From contig JBIQKC010000003.1 of the NCBI GenBank assembly GCA_044506885.1, forward strand, positions 57,187 to 121,186: DNA of 64,000 bases, given 5' to 3'. Of this stretch, positions 34,302 through 44,333 are shown piece by piece. The notes under the pieces were generated by a model. It was given only the letters and a program-made list of their open reading frames with translations. It did no database searches and was not told the DNA's origin. The first letter of the stretch is position 1. Each line of letters begins with the position of its first letter. The DNA is from Croceibacterium_A sp044506885 (GTDB taxonomy: Bacteria; Pseudomonadota; Alphaproteobacteria; Sphingomonadales; Sphingomonadaceae). The translations under genes and the position numbers were made by a program.

Positions 34302-34799
34302 TCACGCCGGTCTGAACTTCAACGCCAGGCCGTTCATGCAATAGCGCAGCCCTGTGGGCCTGGGGCCGTCCTTGAACACGTGGCCGAGGTGGCCGCCGCA
34401 GTCGGCGCAGTGGACTTCGGTGCGCGGGTAGCCGATCTTGTGGTCGGTCTTGGTGCCGATCGCGCCGGGGAGCGGGCGATAGAAGCTGGGCCAGCCGGTG
34501 CGGCTGTCGAACTTGGTGCTGCTCGAATAGAGGTCGTTGCCGCAGCCGGCGCAGACGAAAGTGCCTGTGCGCTTTTCCTTGTCGAGCGGGGAGCTGAACG
34601 GACGCTCGGTATGTTCCTGCCGCAGCACCGCATATTGCGCGGGCGTCAGCCGCTGCTTCCACTGGGCGTCGGTATAGGAAACCTTGTAGGCCTTCGCCTG
34701 CGCCTGTGCGGCGGAAGCCCAGCCGGCGAGCACCGGAATCGCGACGCCCGCCGCCATCCAGGCGAGCGCCCCGCGGCGGGATTGAACTGAGTCGGGCAT
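34302..34799 (-). CDS. msrB: Exported peptide-methionine (R)-S-oxide reductase MsrB
   Basis: A 165-residue methionine-R-sulfoxide reductase. An N-terminal twin-arginine-like signal (SRRGALAWMAAGVAIPVLAG, ending AQAQA) suggests export to the periplasm. The SelR domain shows zinc cysteines C83, C86, C131 and C134, the HLGHVF motif and the catalytic C154 in LRYCMN. It repairs oxidised methionines in envelope proteins. ATG 34799 starts the signal peptide; upstream extension lies in the shadow of the ABC permease gene, which is 44 bases away on the same strand. Confidence 0.9.
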   Translation of the reverse strand: MPDSVQSRRGALAWMAAGVAIPVLAGWASAAQAQAKAYKVSYTDAQWKQRLTPAQYAVLRQEHTERPFSSPLDKEKRTGTFVCAGCGNDLYSSSTKFDSRTGWPSFYRPLPGAIGTKTDHKIGYPRTEVHCADCGGHLGHVFKDGPRPTGLRYCMNGLALKFRPA

Positions 34800-34843
34800 G
34801 GCGACGAACCTGCTGAAACGGTTACGAACCTGCGCTGAACACC

Positions 34844-36124
34844 CTACTCCGATGGCGTCCCCGGCGCAACCGGGCGGGCCGCGCGTCGCCACCACCGGCG
34901 CCGTTTCGCGCCGCGCGGGCCGGATTTCATCACCCGGCGGCGGAACAGTTCCGCACCGAGGCGGATGGACAGCGCGACCCATGCCGCCTGCCACGCCAGC
35001 GCCAGCGCGTGCGGCCACAGCGCGCCGTCCTGCGCCGCGCGGGCGAGCATGGCGAACGGCGAGCTGAACGGGAAGGCGATCGCGGCGAGCTCTATCGGCT
35101 CGCCCGGCTGGCCCATCGCCAGGGTGGCGAAAAGGAACAGGAACACTTGCGCCATCGTCACCGGCATCGACAGCGTCTGCACTTCGCGCACGGTGCTGGC
35201 GAGCGAGCCGATGGCGAGGAACACCGAGCCGAGCAGCAGGTATCCCATCGCGAAATAGGCCACTCCCAACAGCAGGAACAGCGGCCAGCCGACGCCCGGT
35301 TCGGGCAGATTGGAAAAGTCGATCGCGCCGCCGAACAGGTTGCCGATGCCGGGCAGGCCCAGCAGCCCGCCGATCGCCAGCGCCCAGACCGCAATTCCCA
35401 CCAGCGATACCGCCAGCATGGCGAAGAGCTTGCCGAGGAACACCGCGTCCATCGGGATTGCGGCGGCGAGCACTTCGATGATCTTGTTGCCCTTCTCCTC
35501 GACCAGATTGGACAGCACCATGCCGGCGAGCAACATGGTCAGCAGGAACAGCAGCACCTGCCCGGCCTGCGCCGTCCTCATGCGGCCGTGCGCCTCGCTG
35601 GCGCCGCTGGTGGCGACGGCATCGGTCGCGACTGCCGGGAAAGCCGTGGGCTCGGCGCGCCGCGCTTCGGCCGCGACCAACGACACCGGACCGCGCCACC
35701 AGTCGAGCCGGCCGGCGGTGGCGGTGAGAACGGGCTCTTGCAGCGTTCCGCCGACCACCGCGCCGAGCCTGCCGCGTTCCTTGAGCGCCGCGCGGGCATC
35801 GAAGCTTTCGCCGGGCGAGAGCCGCGCGAGTTCGATCATGTCGGGCACCGCGCCGCCGAGCCGCGACTGGAGCCTTTGCGCGGCGGCGAGCATCGCATCC
35901 AGATCGGCCGCCTGCATCGCCACGCCGATCTGAGGCCGTCCGGCGTCCGCCTCCACCCGCGCGCCGATCCCGCCCGCGAGCGCGCCCACCGTCAGCGGGA
36001 ACAGCGGCCCGAGGAGGAAGAACACGAACGCGCGGCTGAACAGCACCGCGACGAAATCGCGCCGGGCGACGACGAAGGCCGCCTTGAGCCGGGGGAGACG
36101 GCCGTCCCGTTCGGCGGCGTTCAT
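34844..36124 (-). CDS. ABC-2 type exporter permease (NatB-like)
   Basis: A 426-residue membrane protein with a first helix (about residues 28-50), a large extracytoplasmic domain (about 51-185) and five to six C-terminal helices, including LLTMLLAGMVLSNLVEEKGN, the conserved EEKxN motif of NatB-type permeases. The C-terminus is very basic. It is translated together with the ATPase encoded just before it (ATGA overlap). In characterised relatives the pair exports sodium or an unknown substrate; substrate here is not evident. Confidence 0.87.
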   Translation of the reverse strand: MNAAERDGRLPRLKAAFVVARRDFVAVLFSRAFVFFLLGPLFPLTVGALAGGIGARVEADAGRPQIGVAMQAADLDAMLAAAQRLQSRLGGAVPDMIELARLSPGESFDARAALKERGRLGAVVGGTLQEPVLTATAGRLDWWRGPVSLVAAEARRAEPTAFPAVATDAVATSGASEAHGRMRTAQAGQVLLFLLTMLLAGMVLSNLVEEKGNKIIEVLAAAIPMDAVFLGKLFAMLAVSLVGIAVWALAIGGLLGLPGIGNLFGGAIDFSNLPEPGVGWPLFLLLGVAYFAMGYLLLGSVFLAIGSLASTVREVQTLSMPVTMAQVFLFLFATLAMGQPGEPIELAAIAFPFSSPFAMLARAAQDGALWPHALALAWQAAWVALSIRLGAELFRRRVMKSGPRGAKRRRWWRRAARPVAPGTPSE

Positions 36125-37104
36125 ACTGCCGGCTCCGACCCGGCCGCGAGCGCCCTGGCGGCGGCTTCCCCGGCGATGGACACGAAGGCGTCGTGCAGCC
36201 CGGCGCGTTCGATCGACAGCGATTCGATGCCCGCCTCGCCCTCGATCAGCGCGCGCAGCAGCGGCTCCACCCCGCTTTCGGGCAGCGGGAAATACCAGAA
36301 ACTGCCTTCGCGCCGGGCATCGGCGGGCAGAGCCGCGCGCCAGCGGCCATCGGGGCTGCGGGTTTCCAGCCGCACTTGCGCCGGGATCCGGTCGCGCGCG
36401 GCGTCGACCGAGCCGGCATAGGGCACTTTGCCCCCGGCGATGATCGCCACCCCTTCGCACAACCGTTCCGCATGAGCGATGACGTGGGTCGAGAAGATCA
36501 CCGTGGCGCCGCCTTCGGCCAGCCGGCGGATCAGGCGTTCGAGCCGCCCCTGGTTGATCGCGTCGAGGCCCGAGAACGGTTCGTCCAGCACCACCAGCCG
36601 GGGTTCGTGGACCAGCGTGCCGAGCAGTTGCACCTGCTGCGCCATGCCCTTGGAAAGCTGGCGGATCTGCCGCTCCACCGCATGGCCGAGGCCGTGTTCC
36701 TCCATCAGCGCGCGCCCGCGCCGCCGCCCTTCGGCGAGCGGCAACCCGCGCAGCGCGCCCATGAAGGCGATCGCGTCATAGGCCTTCATCGACGGATAGA
36801 GCCCGCGCTCTTCGGGCAGGTAGCCGACCTTGCGGGCGACATCGCGCGGATTGGCGTGGCCGAGCACGCGCCGCTCGCCCGCGTCGGGCTCTATGATGCC
36901 GAGCAGCATCCGCAGCGTCGTGGTCTTGCCCGCGCCGTTGGGGCCGAGCACGCCGTAGATCGCGCCTTCCGGCACCGAAAGGTCGACGCCATCGACCGCC
37001 AGCGCGCCGTCGAAGCGCTTGACCAGGCCCCGCGCCTCCACGGCCAGCGCACCCCCGCCGCAGCCGTTGCCGGCTCGCGCCGCTTCGCCTAGCCCCCGGT
37101 TCAT
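36121..37104 (-). CDS. ABC transporter ATP-binding protein (NatA-like)
   Basis: A 327-residue ATPase with Walker A GPNGAGKTT (residues 54-62), a signature of the form LSKGMAQQ, Walker B LVVLDEPFSGLD and the His switch STHVIAH. The C-terminal 90 residues form the DUF4162 domain found in NatA relatives. It pairs with the downstream permease gene. Its start is 44 bases from the divergent queG. Confidence 0.9.
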   Translation of the reverse strand: MNRGLGEAARAGNGCGGGALAVEARGLVKRFDGALAVDGVDLSVPEGAIYGVLGPNGAGKTTTLRMLLGIIEPDAGERRVLGHANPRDVARKVGYLPEERGLYPSMKAYDAIAFMGALRGLPLAEGRRRGRALMEEHGLGHAVERQIRQLSKGMAQQVQLLGTLVHEPRLVVLDEPFSGLDAINQGRLERLIRRLAEGGATVIFSTHVIAHAERLCEGVAIIAGGKVPYAGSVDAARDRIPAQVRLETRSPDGRWRAALPADARREGSFWYFPLPESGVEPLLRALIEGEAGIESLSIERAGLHDAFVSIAGEAAARALAAGSEPAV

Positions 37105-37148
37105 GCCTTTCCGATTACAGGGCGCAGGTTAACAGGAGCAACCCGTTC

Positions 37149-38207
37149 GTGCGCGGCGATGCCGATCTCGATGCCTTGAAGACGGCGCTGGCCGAACAGG
37201 CGCGCGCGCTCGGTTTCGCGGCGGTAGGGTTCGCACCGGCGGCCGACGATCCGGAACGCGCGCGGCGGCTGCGCGAATGGCTCGCCGCGGGCCATCACGG
37301 CGAGATGGAATGGATGGAAGCGCGCGCCGACGTGCGCCAGGGGCCGAGCAGCCTGTGGCCCGAGGCGCGCAGCGTGATCGCGCTGGGCATGAGCTATGCG
37401 CCGGGGCACGACCCGCTGGCGCTGGCGGACGATCCGGAACACGCGCGCATCTCGGTCTATGCGCAAGGGCAGGACTATCACGATACGGTCAAGAAAGCGC
37501 TGAAAGCGCTGGCCCGCTGGCTGGTGGAGCAGGCGCCGGACAGCCAGCTCAAGGTCTTCGTCGATACCGCGCCGGTGATGGAAAAGCCGCTCGGGCAGGC
37601 GGCGGGAATCGGCTGGCAGGGCAAGCACACCAACCTCGTCAACCGCGAGCACGGCAGCTGGCTGTTCCTCGGCGCGATCTACACCACCGTGCCCTTCGCA
37701 CCCGACGAGCCGGAACGGGATACCTGCGGCACCTGCCGGGCGTGCCAGGACGCCTGCCCGACACACGCCTTTCCCGCGCCGTACCGGCTCGATGCCCGCC
37801 GCTGCATTTCCTACCTCACCATCGAGCACAAGGGACCGATCCCGCACGAGTTCCGCGAGGCGATCGGCAACCGCATCTATGGCTGCGACGATTGCCTGGC
37901 GGTGTGCCCGTGGAACAAGTTCGCCGAGGAGGCGGCGCGCCACCGCGCGTTCCTGCCCCGCGCCGAGCTGGTCGCGCCCCGGCTCGACGAATTGCTGGCG
38001 CTCGACGATGCGGGCTTCCGGCGGCTGTTCTCCGGCTCGCCGGTCAAGCGCATCGGCCGCGATCGGTTCGTGCGCAACTGCCTGATCGCGGCGGGCAACA
38101 GCCGCAATGCCGCGCTGGCCGGACCGGTGCGCGCGCTGGCCGGCGACCCCGACCCGGCGGTGGCGGAAGCGGCGGAATGGGCGCTGGGCAAGCTGGCCTT
38201 GCAGTAA
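37149..38207 (+). CDS. queG: Epoxyqueuosine reductase QueG
   Basis: A 352-residue cobalamin- and iron-sulfur-dependent enzyme that performs the last step of queuosine synthesis in tRNA. It shows the catalytic Asp in FVDTAPVMEK (D139), the first cluster cysteines in CGTCRACQDACP (C193, C196, C199, C203), the second set C219 and C246/C249/C253 in GCDDCLAVCPW, and a C-terminal HEAT-like tail. The start is GTG 37149, with AGGAG 12 bases before it. Confidence 0.93.
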   Translation: MRGDADLDALKTALAEQARALGFAAVGFAPAADDPERARRLREWLAAGHHGEMEWMEARADVRQGPSSLWPEARSVIALGMSYAPGHDPLALADDPEHARISVYAQGQDYHDTVKKALKALARWLVEQAPDSQLKVFVDTAPVMEKPLGQAAGIGWQGKHTNLVNREHGSWLFLGAIYTTVPFAPDEPERDTCGTCRACQDACPTHAFPAPYRLDARRCISYLTIEHKGPIPHEFREAIGNRIYGCDDCLAVCPWNKFAEEAARHRAFLPRAELVAPRLDELLALDDAGFRRLFSGSPVKRIGRDRFVRNCLIAAGNSRNAALAGPVRALAGDPDPAVAEAAEWALGKLALQ

Positions 38208-38249
38208 ATCTCCCCCCGCCCGGAGGTGAGGGAGTCTGCTGCCGGACGC

Positions 38250-39473
38250 CTACAGCAGTTCCTTGAGCGGGGTTTCGACATCCATCAGCCGTTCCGGATC
38301 GATGACGGCGCGCGCTTCCACCAGCTTGCGCCCCTGGGCGTAGTCGCGGGTCCGGTTGACGCAGTCGAGCGCGACGACCTGGCCGCCCCTGAGGTAGATC
38401 ACCGCGAAGCTGCGCTCCGCCGGATCGCCGCGCAGCACGGTGGCGTCGTGCCCGTGATTGAGGCCCACGGTCTGGAGCTTGAGGTCGTACTGGTTGGACC
38501 AGAACCACGGCGTCGCGTCGTAGGGTTGCGGATCGCCGCAGATCGCCCGCGCCGCCGTATTGGCCATGTCGGTGGCGTTCTGCACGCTTTCGAGCCGGAT
38601 GACCGAACCGTTGCCCCACGGGTTGGCGTGGGCCGCGCAATCGCCGATCGCATAGACATCGGGCAGGCTGGTGCGGCAGAATTCGTCGACATCGACGCCG
38701 TTGGCTCCGGCCGCGCCGGCGGCGATCAGCGGTCCGGCTGCGGGCACGATGCCGATGCCCGCGACAACGAGATCGCAGGGAAGCGTCTCGCCCCCTTCGA
38801 GGCGGACGGCGGCGACCCGCTCTTCCCCCTCGATGGCTTCGAGCTGCGCGCCGAGGCGCACGTCCACGCCGTGCGCGCGATGTTCGGCTTCGTAGAAGCG
38901 CGCCAGATCCTCCCCCGCCACGCGCGACAGCAGCCGCTGCTCCATTTCCACCAGCGTCACCTCGCAGCCGAGCTTGTTCAGCACGGCCGCCGCCTCGAGC
39001 CCGATATAGCCGCCGCCGACCACCACCGCGCGCCGCGCGCCCGCGGCAAGCTCGGCCGCGAGGACATCGGCGTCGACCTTGTCGCGCATGGTGTGGATGC
39101 CCGCGAGATGCGCGCCGGGGCAGGACAGCCGCCGCGCATCGCCGCCGGCCGCCCAGATCAGCACGCCGTAGCCGATCGTATCGCCGCCGGCGACGGTGAG
39201 CAGCTTCTGCGCCGGATCGACTTTGGTCACGGCGGTTTCCAGCAGCAGCGCGATGTCGCGTTCGGCCCAGAAAGCCGCCGGGCGGATCAGCATCCGTTCG
39301 AAGGGCTTCTCTCCGGCAAGATACTCCTTGGACAGCGGCGGGCGCTCGTAGGGCGGTACGGCGTCGCGGCCGACCATCAGGACGGAGCCGGCAAAGCCCT
39401 GCTGGCGCAAGGCGATCGCCGCCTGCGCCCCGCCATGGCCGGCGCCCACGATCACGGCGTCCGCCTGGGTCAT
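38250..39473 (-). CDS. FAD/NAD-dependent ferredoxin-reductase-type oxidoreductase
   Basis: A 407-residue flavoprotein of the rhodocoxin/putidaredoxin-reductase group. It has an FAD-binding GAGHGG (residues 10-15), the motif PYERPPLSKEYL, the NAD-binding GGGYIGLEAAAVL and the FAD contact DVYAIGDCAA, plus a C-terminal reductase domain. It normally transfers electrons from NADH to a small ferredoxin for a monooxygenase, but neither is seen nearby. It starts seven bases after the glutamate dehydrogenase stop and probably shares its transcript. Confidence 0.9.
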   Translation of the reverse strand: MTQADAVIVGAGHGGAQAAIALRQQGFAGSVLMVGRDAVPPYERPPLSKEYLAGEKPFERMLIRPAAFWAERDIALLLETAVTKVDPAQKLLTVAGGDTIGYGVLIWAAGGDARRLSCPGAHLAGIHTMRDKVDADVLAAELAAGARRAVVVGGGYIGLEAAAVLNKLGCEVTLVEMEQRLLSRVAGEDLARFYEAEHRAHGVDVRLGAQLEAIEGEERVAAVRLEGGETLPCDLVVAGIGIVPAAGPLIAAGAAGANGVDVDEFCRTSLPDVYAIGDCAAHANPWGNGSVIRLESVQNATDMANTAARAICGDPQPYDATPWFWSNQYDLKLQTVGLNHGHDATVLRGDPAERSFAVIYLRGGQVVALDCVNRTRDYAQGRKLVEARAVIDPERLMDVETPLKELL

Positions 39474-39480
39474 CGCGGCG

Positions 39481-42400
39481 CTATCGCTGGAGCAGGTTGC
39501 GCGCCTGGCTGGCGATCTGGGCCAGCGTGGCGGGGGCCAGCGGATCGGCTGTCTGGGCGCGGGCGATCATGGCGCGGAACTGGCGGATCGCGGCATCGCG
39601 CGCAACCGCCCATTGCGCGATCCGCGCCAGCGGGTCCTTGCGGCCGCCCTTGCCGCCGGCCACGCCGCGCAGGAATTCGAACCGCATCTGCTGGAAATCG
39701 CGCGCCAGCCCGGCGACCAGCAGTCGCTCCCACGGATCGGACGGGCTCATCACCGAGGCTTTCGCCTGCGCCCAGTCGAGCCCGAGCCGCTCGCCGAGGT
39801 CGATGAAGGCATGGGTCAGCGGCACCGGCGCGATGCCGGTGGCGCGCGACAGGCTGGCGAGGCCGATGGCGCCGTCGACCGCGAACAGTTGCGCCACCCG
39901 CGCCGCGAGCGCCTGCGGCGCGCCGGCGTCGGTCAGCGCGTCGGCGATGGCGCCCGCGTGGTCGCGCGCTTCCGCCGCCAGCAGATCGTCCACGTGGTCG
40001 ACCAGGTCGGCCACGCCTCCTTCCACCTCGTCGATCAGCTTCGAGGGCGAGAGGCCCGGCCCGCCCGCGCGCAGCAGGTCCGCCATGTGGCCGCGCAGCG
40101 CCAGCGCGGTCTGCTCGAACAGCTTGATGCGCGCCGCCTCGGGCATCGGCGCGGCGTCGACATCGGCCCACAGCGCATCGACGCCGAACAGCGCGCAGGC
40201 GGCGACGAACGCGGCCGCGACCTGTTCCAGCCCGGCGCCTTCTTCCTCCGCCAGCTCGAACGGATGGACCAGCCCCATGCGGTTGATCATCCGATTCGCC
40301 GCCACCGTGCCGACGATCTGCGGCCGCAGCCGGTGGGCCAGCAGCCGCTTGCGGAACGGTTCCTGCATCAGCGGCGGGAAATCGGCCAGCAGCAGCGGAT
40401 CGACGGCCGGATCGCCCGGCAGGTCGCTGGTTTCGATGGCGTCCTGCAACAGCAGCTTGGTGGTCGAAAGCAGCACCGCCAGCTCCGGCCGGGTCAGCCC
40501 GTGGCCATCGACCGCGCGGCGCGCCAGCGTTTCGCTGTCGGCCAGTCCTTCGGTCTTGCGGTCGAGCTCGCCGCTGTCCTCCAGCGTTTCGATCAGGCGG
40601 ATCAGCGCGCCCATGGCCCGCGCCCCGCCGGCTTCGGCGATCGACAGCGCCAGCGCCTGGAGCCGGTTGTCCTCCAGCACCAGTTCCGCCACTTCGCCGG
40701 TCATCGCTTCGAGCAGCGCGACGCGCTTCGTCTCCGGCAGCTTGCCCGCGCGCTGCGCGGCGGCCAGCGCGATCTTGATGTTGACCTCGTTGTCGGAGCA
40801 ATCGACCCCGGCGGAATTGTCGATGAAGTCGGTGTTGATGCTGCCCCCCGCGCCGCCGTTGCCGCGCCGGGCGTATTCGATGCGGCCGGCCTGCGTGACG
40901 CCGAGGTTGGCCCCTTCGCCCACCACCCGCGCGCGCACTTGCGCGCCGTCGACGCGCAGGGCGTCGTTGGCCGGATCGCCGACCTGCTGGTTGGTTTCGT
41001 GGCCGGCCTTGATGTAGGTGCCGATGCCGCCGAACCACAGCAGGTCCACCGGCGCGCGCAGCAGCGCGGAAATCAGGCTGTCGGGGTCCAGCGCTTCCGC
41101 CTCCACCCCCAGCGCGGCGCGCGCTTCGGGCGACAGCGGAATGCTCTTGAGCGAACGCGGATAGACGCCGCCGCCCTTCGAGATCAGCTTCTTCGAATAA
41201 TCGTCCCAGCTCGACCGGGGCAGATCGAACAGCCGCTTGCGCTCCGCCCAGCTCTTCGCCGGATCGGGATTGGGGTCGATGAACACGTGCCGGTGGTCGA
41301 ATGCCGCCACCAGTTTGATCGCCTGCGACAGCAGCATGCCGTTGCCGAACACGTCGCCCGACATGTCGCCGCAGCCCGCGACCCGCACGCTCTCGCTCTG
41401 CACGTCGACGCCGAGTTCGCTGAAGTGCTGCCGGACGGAGAGCCACGCGCCGCGCGCGGTGATGCCCATTTCCTTGTGGTCGTAGCCCTTCGACCCGCCG
41501 CTGGCGAAAGCATCGCCGAGCCAGAAATCGAATTCGGCGGCGATGGTGTTGGCGGTGTCGGAAAAGCTGGCCGTGCCCTTGTCGGCGGCGACCACGAAAT
41601 AGGGATCGTCGCCGTCGCGCAGCACCACGCCTTGCGGGTGGACGACCTTGTCGCCGACGATGTTGTCGGTGATCGACAGCAAGGTGCGGATGAACAGCTT
41701 GTAGCTTTCGCGACCTTCGGCCGCCCAGGCGTCGCGGTCGAGCGCCGGGTCGGGCAACTGCTTGGGATAGAAGCCGCCCTTGGCCCCGGTGGGCACGATG
41801 ACCGCGTTCTTGACCCGCTGCGCCTTCATCAGCCCGAGGATCTCGGTGCGGAAGTCGTCGCGCCGGTCGGACCAGCGCAGGCCGCCGCGCGCGACCGGGC
41901 CGGCGCGCAGGTGGATGCCTTCGACGCGGCGCGAATAGACGAAGATCTCGCGCCACGGCACCGGCTTCGGCAGGTTCGGCACCAGCGCCGAATCGAGCTT
42001 GAAGGCCAGCGCCTCCTCCCCCGCCGGAGCGAAGGCGTTGGTGCGCAGGATAGCGCCTATCACCGCGTGGCAGAGCCGCAGCACGCGATCGTCGTTGATC
42101 GCGGCGACCTGTTGCAGTCCCGCGCGGATCGCGTCTTCCGCCCCGGCGATGGCGGCGGCGCGGTCGCCCTTGAAGGCCGGGTCGTGGCTGACCCGGAACA
42201 GTTCCACCAGCGCGCGCGTCACCCCCGGCGCGCCGCGCAGGGCGTCGGCCACGGTGTAGATGGTGAAGGTCACCGCCGCCTGCCGCAGATAGCGATAGAT
42301 CGCACGCAGCCAGTCGGCTTCCTGCGCGGTGAGCGCGGTGCCGACCACCAGCCGGTTGAACACGTCGTTCTCCGCCCGGCCGTTGATGACCGCGCAGACC

Positions 42401-44223
42401 GCCTGCTCGATCGCGCCCGCCCGCGTCAGCAGCGGCTGGGCATGTTCGCCCGGCGGCATGCCGAGGTGGAAATCGTGAACCGTCGCCGGCTCCGCCCCGT
42501 CGAGCCGGGTCGGCTGTTCGAACAGCACGCGGAAGCCGAAGTTCTCCAGCGCGGGCACCGCATCGGACAGCGGCATCGTGCCGCCCATCTGGTATATCTT
42601 CAGCCGCAACTGCTCCGGCGGATCGCTTTCCAGCCGGTAGAGCCGGGCATCGCGGCGCAGCGGGTGGATCTGGCCGTCGTCCGCCCCCAGCGCCCTGATC
42701 CGTTCGATGTCGCGCGCCGCTTCGGCGGGGCCGTATGTCGCGCGATAGCCGGTGGGGAATGCGTCCGCATAGCGCGCCGCCAGCGCCGCCGCGCGGCCCG
42801 GCTCCTCGCTCTCGCCCAGCGCCGCTTCGACCGCGTCGCCCCAGCCGCGCAGCATTTCCTGCAACTTCGCGTCGATCGCCGCGACGTCGGGCTCCCTGGC
42901 GCGGCCGCGGAAGTCCATCACGAAGCGCAGCATGGCGAGATTGCCGCCTTCGATCAGCACGCTCCAGTCGAGCGTATCGGCGCCGGATGCGCTTTCCAGC
43001 AGGCGCTGGATCTCCAGCCGCATCGCGGTCGACATGCTGTCGCGCGGCAGCCAGACGAAGGCGAACAGGTGGCGGCCGAGCGGGGCCTCGACCATCGCCA
43101 GGCGCGGGCGCGGCCGGTCGGCCAGCGCGACCATGGTGGTCGCCACGCTTTCGATGTCTTCGGCCGAAAAGCCGATGGCGAGATCGTGCGGCAGCACCGT
43201 CAGCGCATGGACCAGCGCCTTGCCGTCGTGGCTGCCGCGGGCGAATCCCAGCCGCTCCATCAGCGCCGCGAGATGGCGGCGCAGCACCGGCACTTCCTGC
43301 GGCGGCGTGGCCAGCGCGGCGCTGGTCCACAGCCCGGCGTGGATCGACAGCGCCGCGACCTTGCCGCCTTCCACAACGGGAACGATGAACAGGTCGAGCG
43401 GCACATGGCGGTGCACGCGCGAAACGCGGTTGGCCTTGACGATCAGCGGCCCGCCGGCCTTGCCGCGCCTGCCTTCGAACCAGGCGAAGGCGCGCTCGCA
43501 GGTTTCGGCCGCCAGCAGGTCGGACGCGCTCTTGCGGCAGATGCCGAGCGCCTTTGTCACGCCGCCCTCGCGGCCGACCGTCTGGTGGCCGAGCAGGGTG
43601 ATCATCCCGCCGGCGAACCAGTTCAGCAGCGCCGCGCCTTCGGAGTCCCCGACCCGCTCCGCGTCCGCTTTCAGCAGCGCGCGCATCTTCGGCCAGTCCT
43701 CGACCGCCGCGCGCACGTCGCGCAGCGTCACCGCCAGTTCGCGCTCCAGCGTGCGGCGGGCCCTGGCGTCGACGCGGTCGGTTTCGAGATAGATCATCGA
43801 TTCGCGCGCGGCGTCCGCCCCGTCGTCCGCCCCGCCGTCCGGCAGTGCGGTAAGCTCGCCCGCCGCATCGCGCCGCACGGCGACGACCGGGTGGACCAGC
43901 ACGTCGATCGCATGGCCTTGCGCGGCGACCGTTCCGGCGATGGAATCGACCAGGAACGGCATGTCGCGGTTGACCACGGCGATCGCGGTTGCGCGCCGTC
44001 CGCCCGAAGCGGAGCGCACGACCAGCGACGCTTCGCCGCCCTTGCGCCGGCGCGCCGCCTCGAACACCAGCGCGGCGGCATCGTCGAGCTGCGCGGCGCT
44101 CATCGGCGGGTCGGCGGGGAGCAGCGAATCGGCCAGATGCGCGCGGAGCGTCTTCACCAGCTTGCGCTCGGCAGCGGTCGGCGTCGCGGCCCCCTTGTCG
44201 TTCTGCCGCTTCGTGCTCGCCAT
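39481..44223 (-). CDS. Large NAD-dependent glutamate dehydrogenase (GDH-180 class)
   Basis: A 1580-residue enzyme that oxidises glutamate to 2-oxoglutarate and ammonia. The long N-terminal region carries regulatory ACT-like segments (for example MPFLVDSIAGTVAAQGHAI). The catalytic core is in the middle, with ARGGLRWSDRRDDFRTEILG, the lysine-containing PTGAKGGFYPKQ and a Rossmann region around GSINTDFIDNSAGVDCSDNE. A long helical C-terminal region follows. The length matches the roughly 1600-residue alphaproteobacterial class. ATG 44223 is preceded by GGAGAAGC; the frame is open upstream to 44829, but that part reads against the monooxygenase gene and has no family similarity. Confidence 0.94.
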   Translation of the reverse strand: MASTKRQNDKGAATPTAAERKLVKTLRAHLADSLLPADPPMSAAQLDDAAALVFEAARRRKGGEASLVVRSASGGRRATAIAVVNRDMPFLVDSIAGTVAAQGHAIDVLVHPVVAVRRDAAGELTALPDGGADDGADAARESMIYLETDRVDARARRTLERELAVTLRDVRAAVEDWPKMRALLKADAERVGDSEGAALLNWFAGGMITLLGHQTVGREGGVTKALGICRKSASDLLAAETCERAFAWFEGRRGKAGGPLIVKANRVSRVHRHVPLDLFIVPVVEGGKVAALSIHAGLWTSAALATPPQEVPVLRRHLAALMERLGFARGSHDGKALVHALTVLPHDLAIGFSAEDIESVATTMVALADRPRPRLAMVEAPLGRHLFAFVWLPRDSMSTAMRLEIQRLLESASGADTLDWSVLIEGGNLAMLRFVMDFRGRAREPDVAAIDAKLQEMLRGWGDAVEAALGESEEPGRAAALAARYADAFPTGYRATYGPAEAARDIERIRALGADDGQIHPLRRDARLYRLESDPPEQLRLKIYQMGGTMPLSDAVPALENFGFRVLFEQPTRLDGAEPATVHDFHLGMPPGEHAQPLLTRAGAIEQAVCAVINGRAENDVFNRLVVGTALTAQEADWLRAIYRYLRQAAVTFTIYTVADALRGAPGVTRALVELFRVSHDPAFKGDRAAAIAGAEDAIRAGLQQVAAINDDRVLRLCHAVIGAILRTNAFAPAGEEALAFKLDSALVPNLPKPVPWREIFVYSRRVEGIHLRAGPVARGGLRWSDRRDDFRTEILGLMKAQRVKNAVIVPTGAKGGFYPKQLPDPALDRDAWAAEGRESYKLFIRTLLSITDNIVGDKVVHPQGVVLRDGDDPYFVVAADKGTASFSDTANTIAAEFDFWLGDAFASGGSKGYDHKEMGITARGAWLSVRQHFSELGVDVQSESVRVAGCGDMSGDVFGNGMLLSQAIKLVAAFDHRHVFIDPNPDPAKSWAERKRLFDLPRSSWDDYSKKLISKGGGVYPRSLKSIPLSPEARAALGVEAEALDPDSLISALLRAPVDLLWFGGIGTYIKAGHETNQQVGDPANDALRVDGAQVRARVVGEGANLGVTQAGRIEYARRGNGGAGGSINTDFIDNSAGVDCSDNEVNIKIALAAAQRAGKLPETKRVALLEAMTGEVAELVLEDNRLQALALSIAEAGGARAMGALIRLIETLEDSGELDRKTEGLADSETLARRAVDGHGLTRPELAVLLSTTKLLLQDAIETSDLPGDPAVDPLLLADFPPLMQEPFRKRLLAHRLRPQIVGTVAANRMINRMGLVHPFELAEEEGAGLEQVAAAFVAACALFGVDALWADVDAAPMPEAARIKLFEQTALALRGHMADLLRAGGPGLSPSKLIDEVEGGVADLVDHVDDLLAAEARDHAGAIADALTDAGAPQALAARVAQLFAVDGAIGLASLSRATGIAPVPLTHAFIDLGERLGLDWAQAKASVMSPSDPWERLLVAGLARDFQQMRFEFLRGVAGGKGGRKDPLARIAQWAVARDAAIRQFRAMIARAQTADPLAPATLAQIASQARNLLQR

Positions 44224-44333
44224 GTTCTGCTTCTCCCGTCGGATGCCCCGGCTCTCGAACGGGCCGGACCGCCCGGATGTTCCTAGCCCCAAATCCGTTG
44301 CCGGTGAAACCGCTTTCCCTGGCGAAGCTTTCC

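Noticed and set aside
39613..44286. A 1557-codon plus-strand frame opposite the glutamate dehydrogenase
   Set aside because: It is an antisense shadow; all family motifs are in the minus-strand frame.
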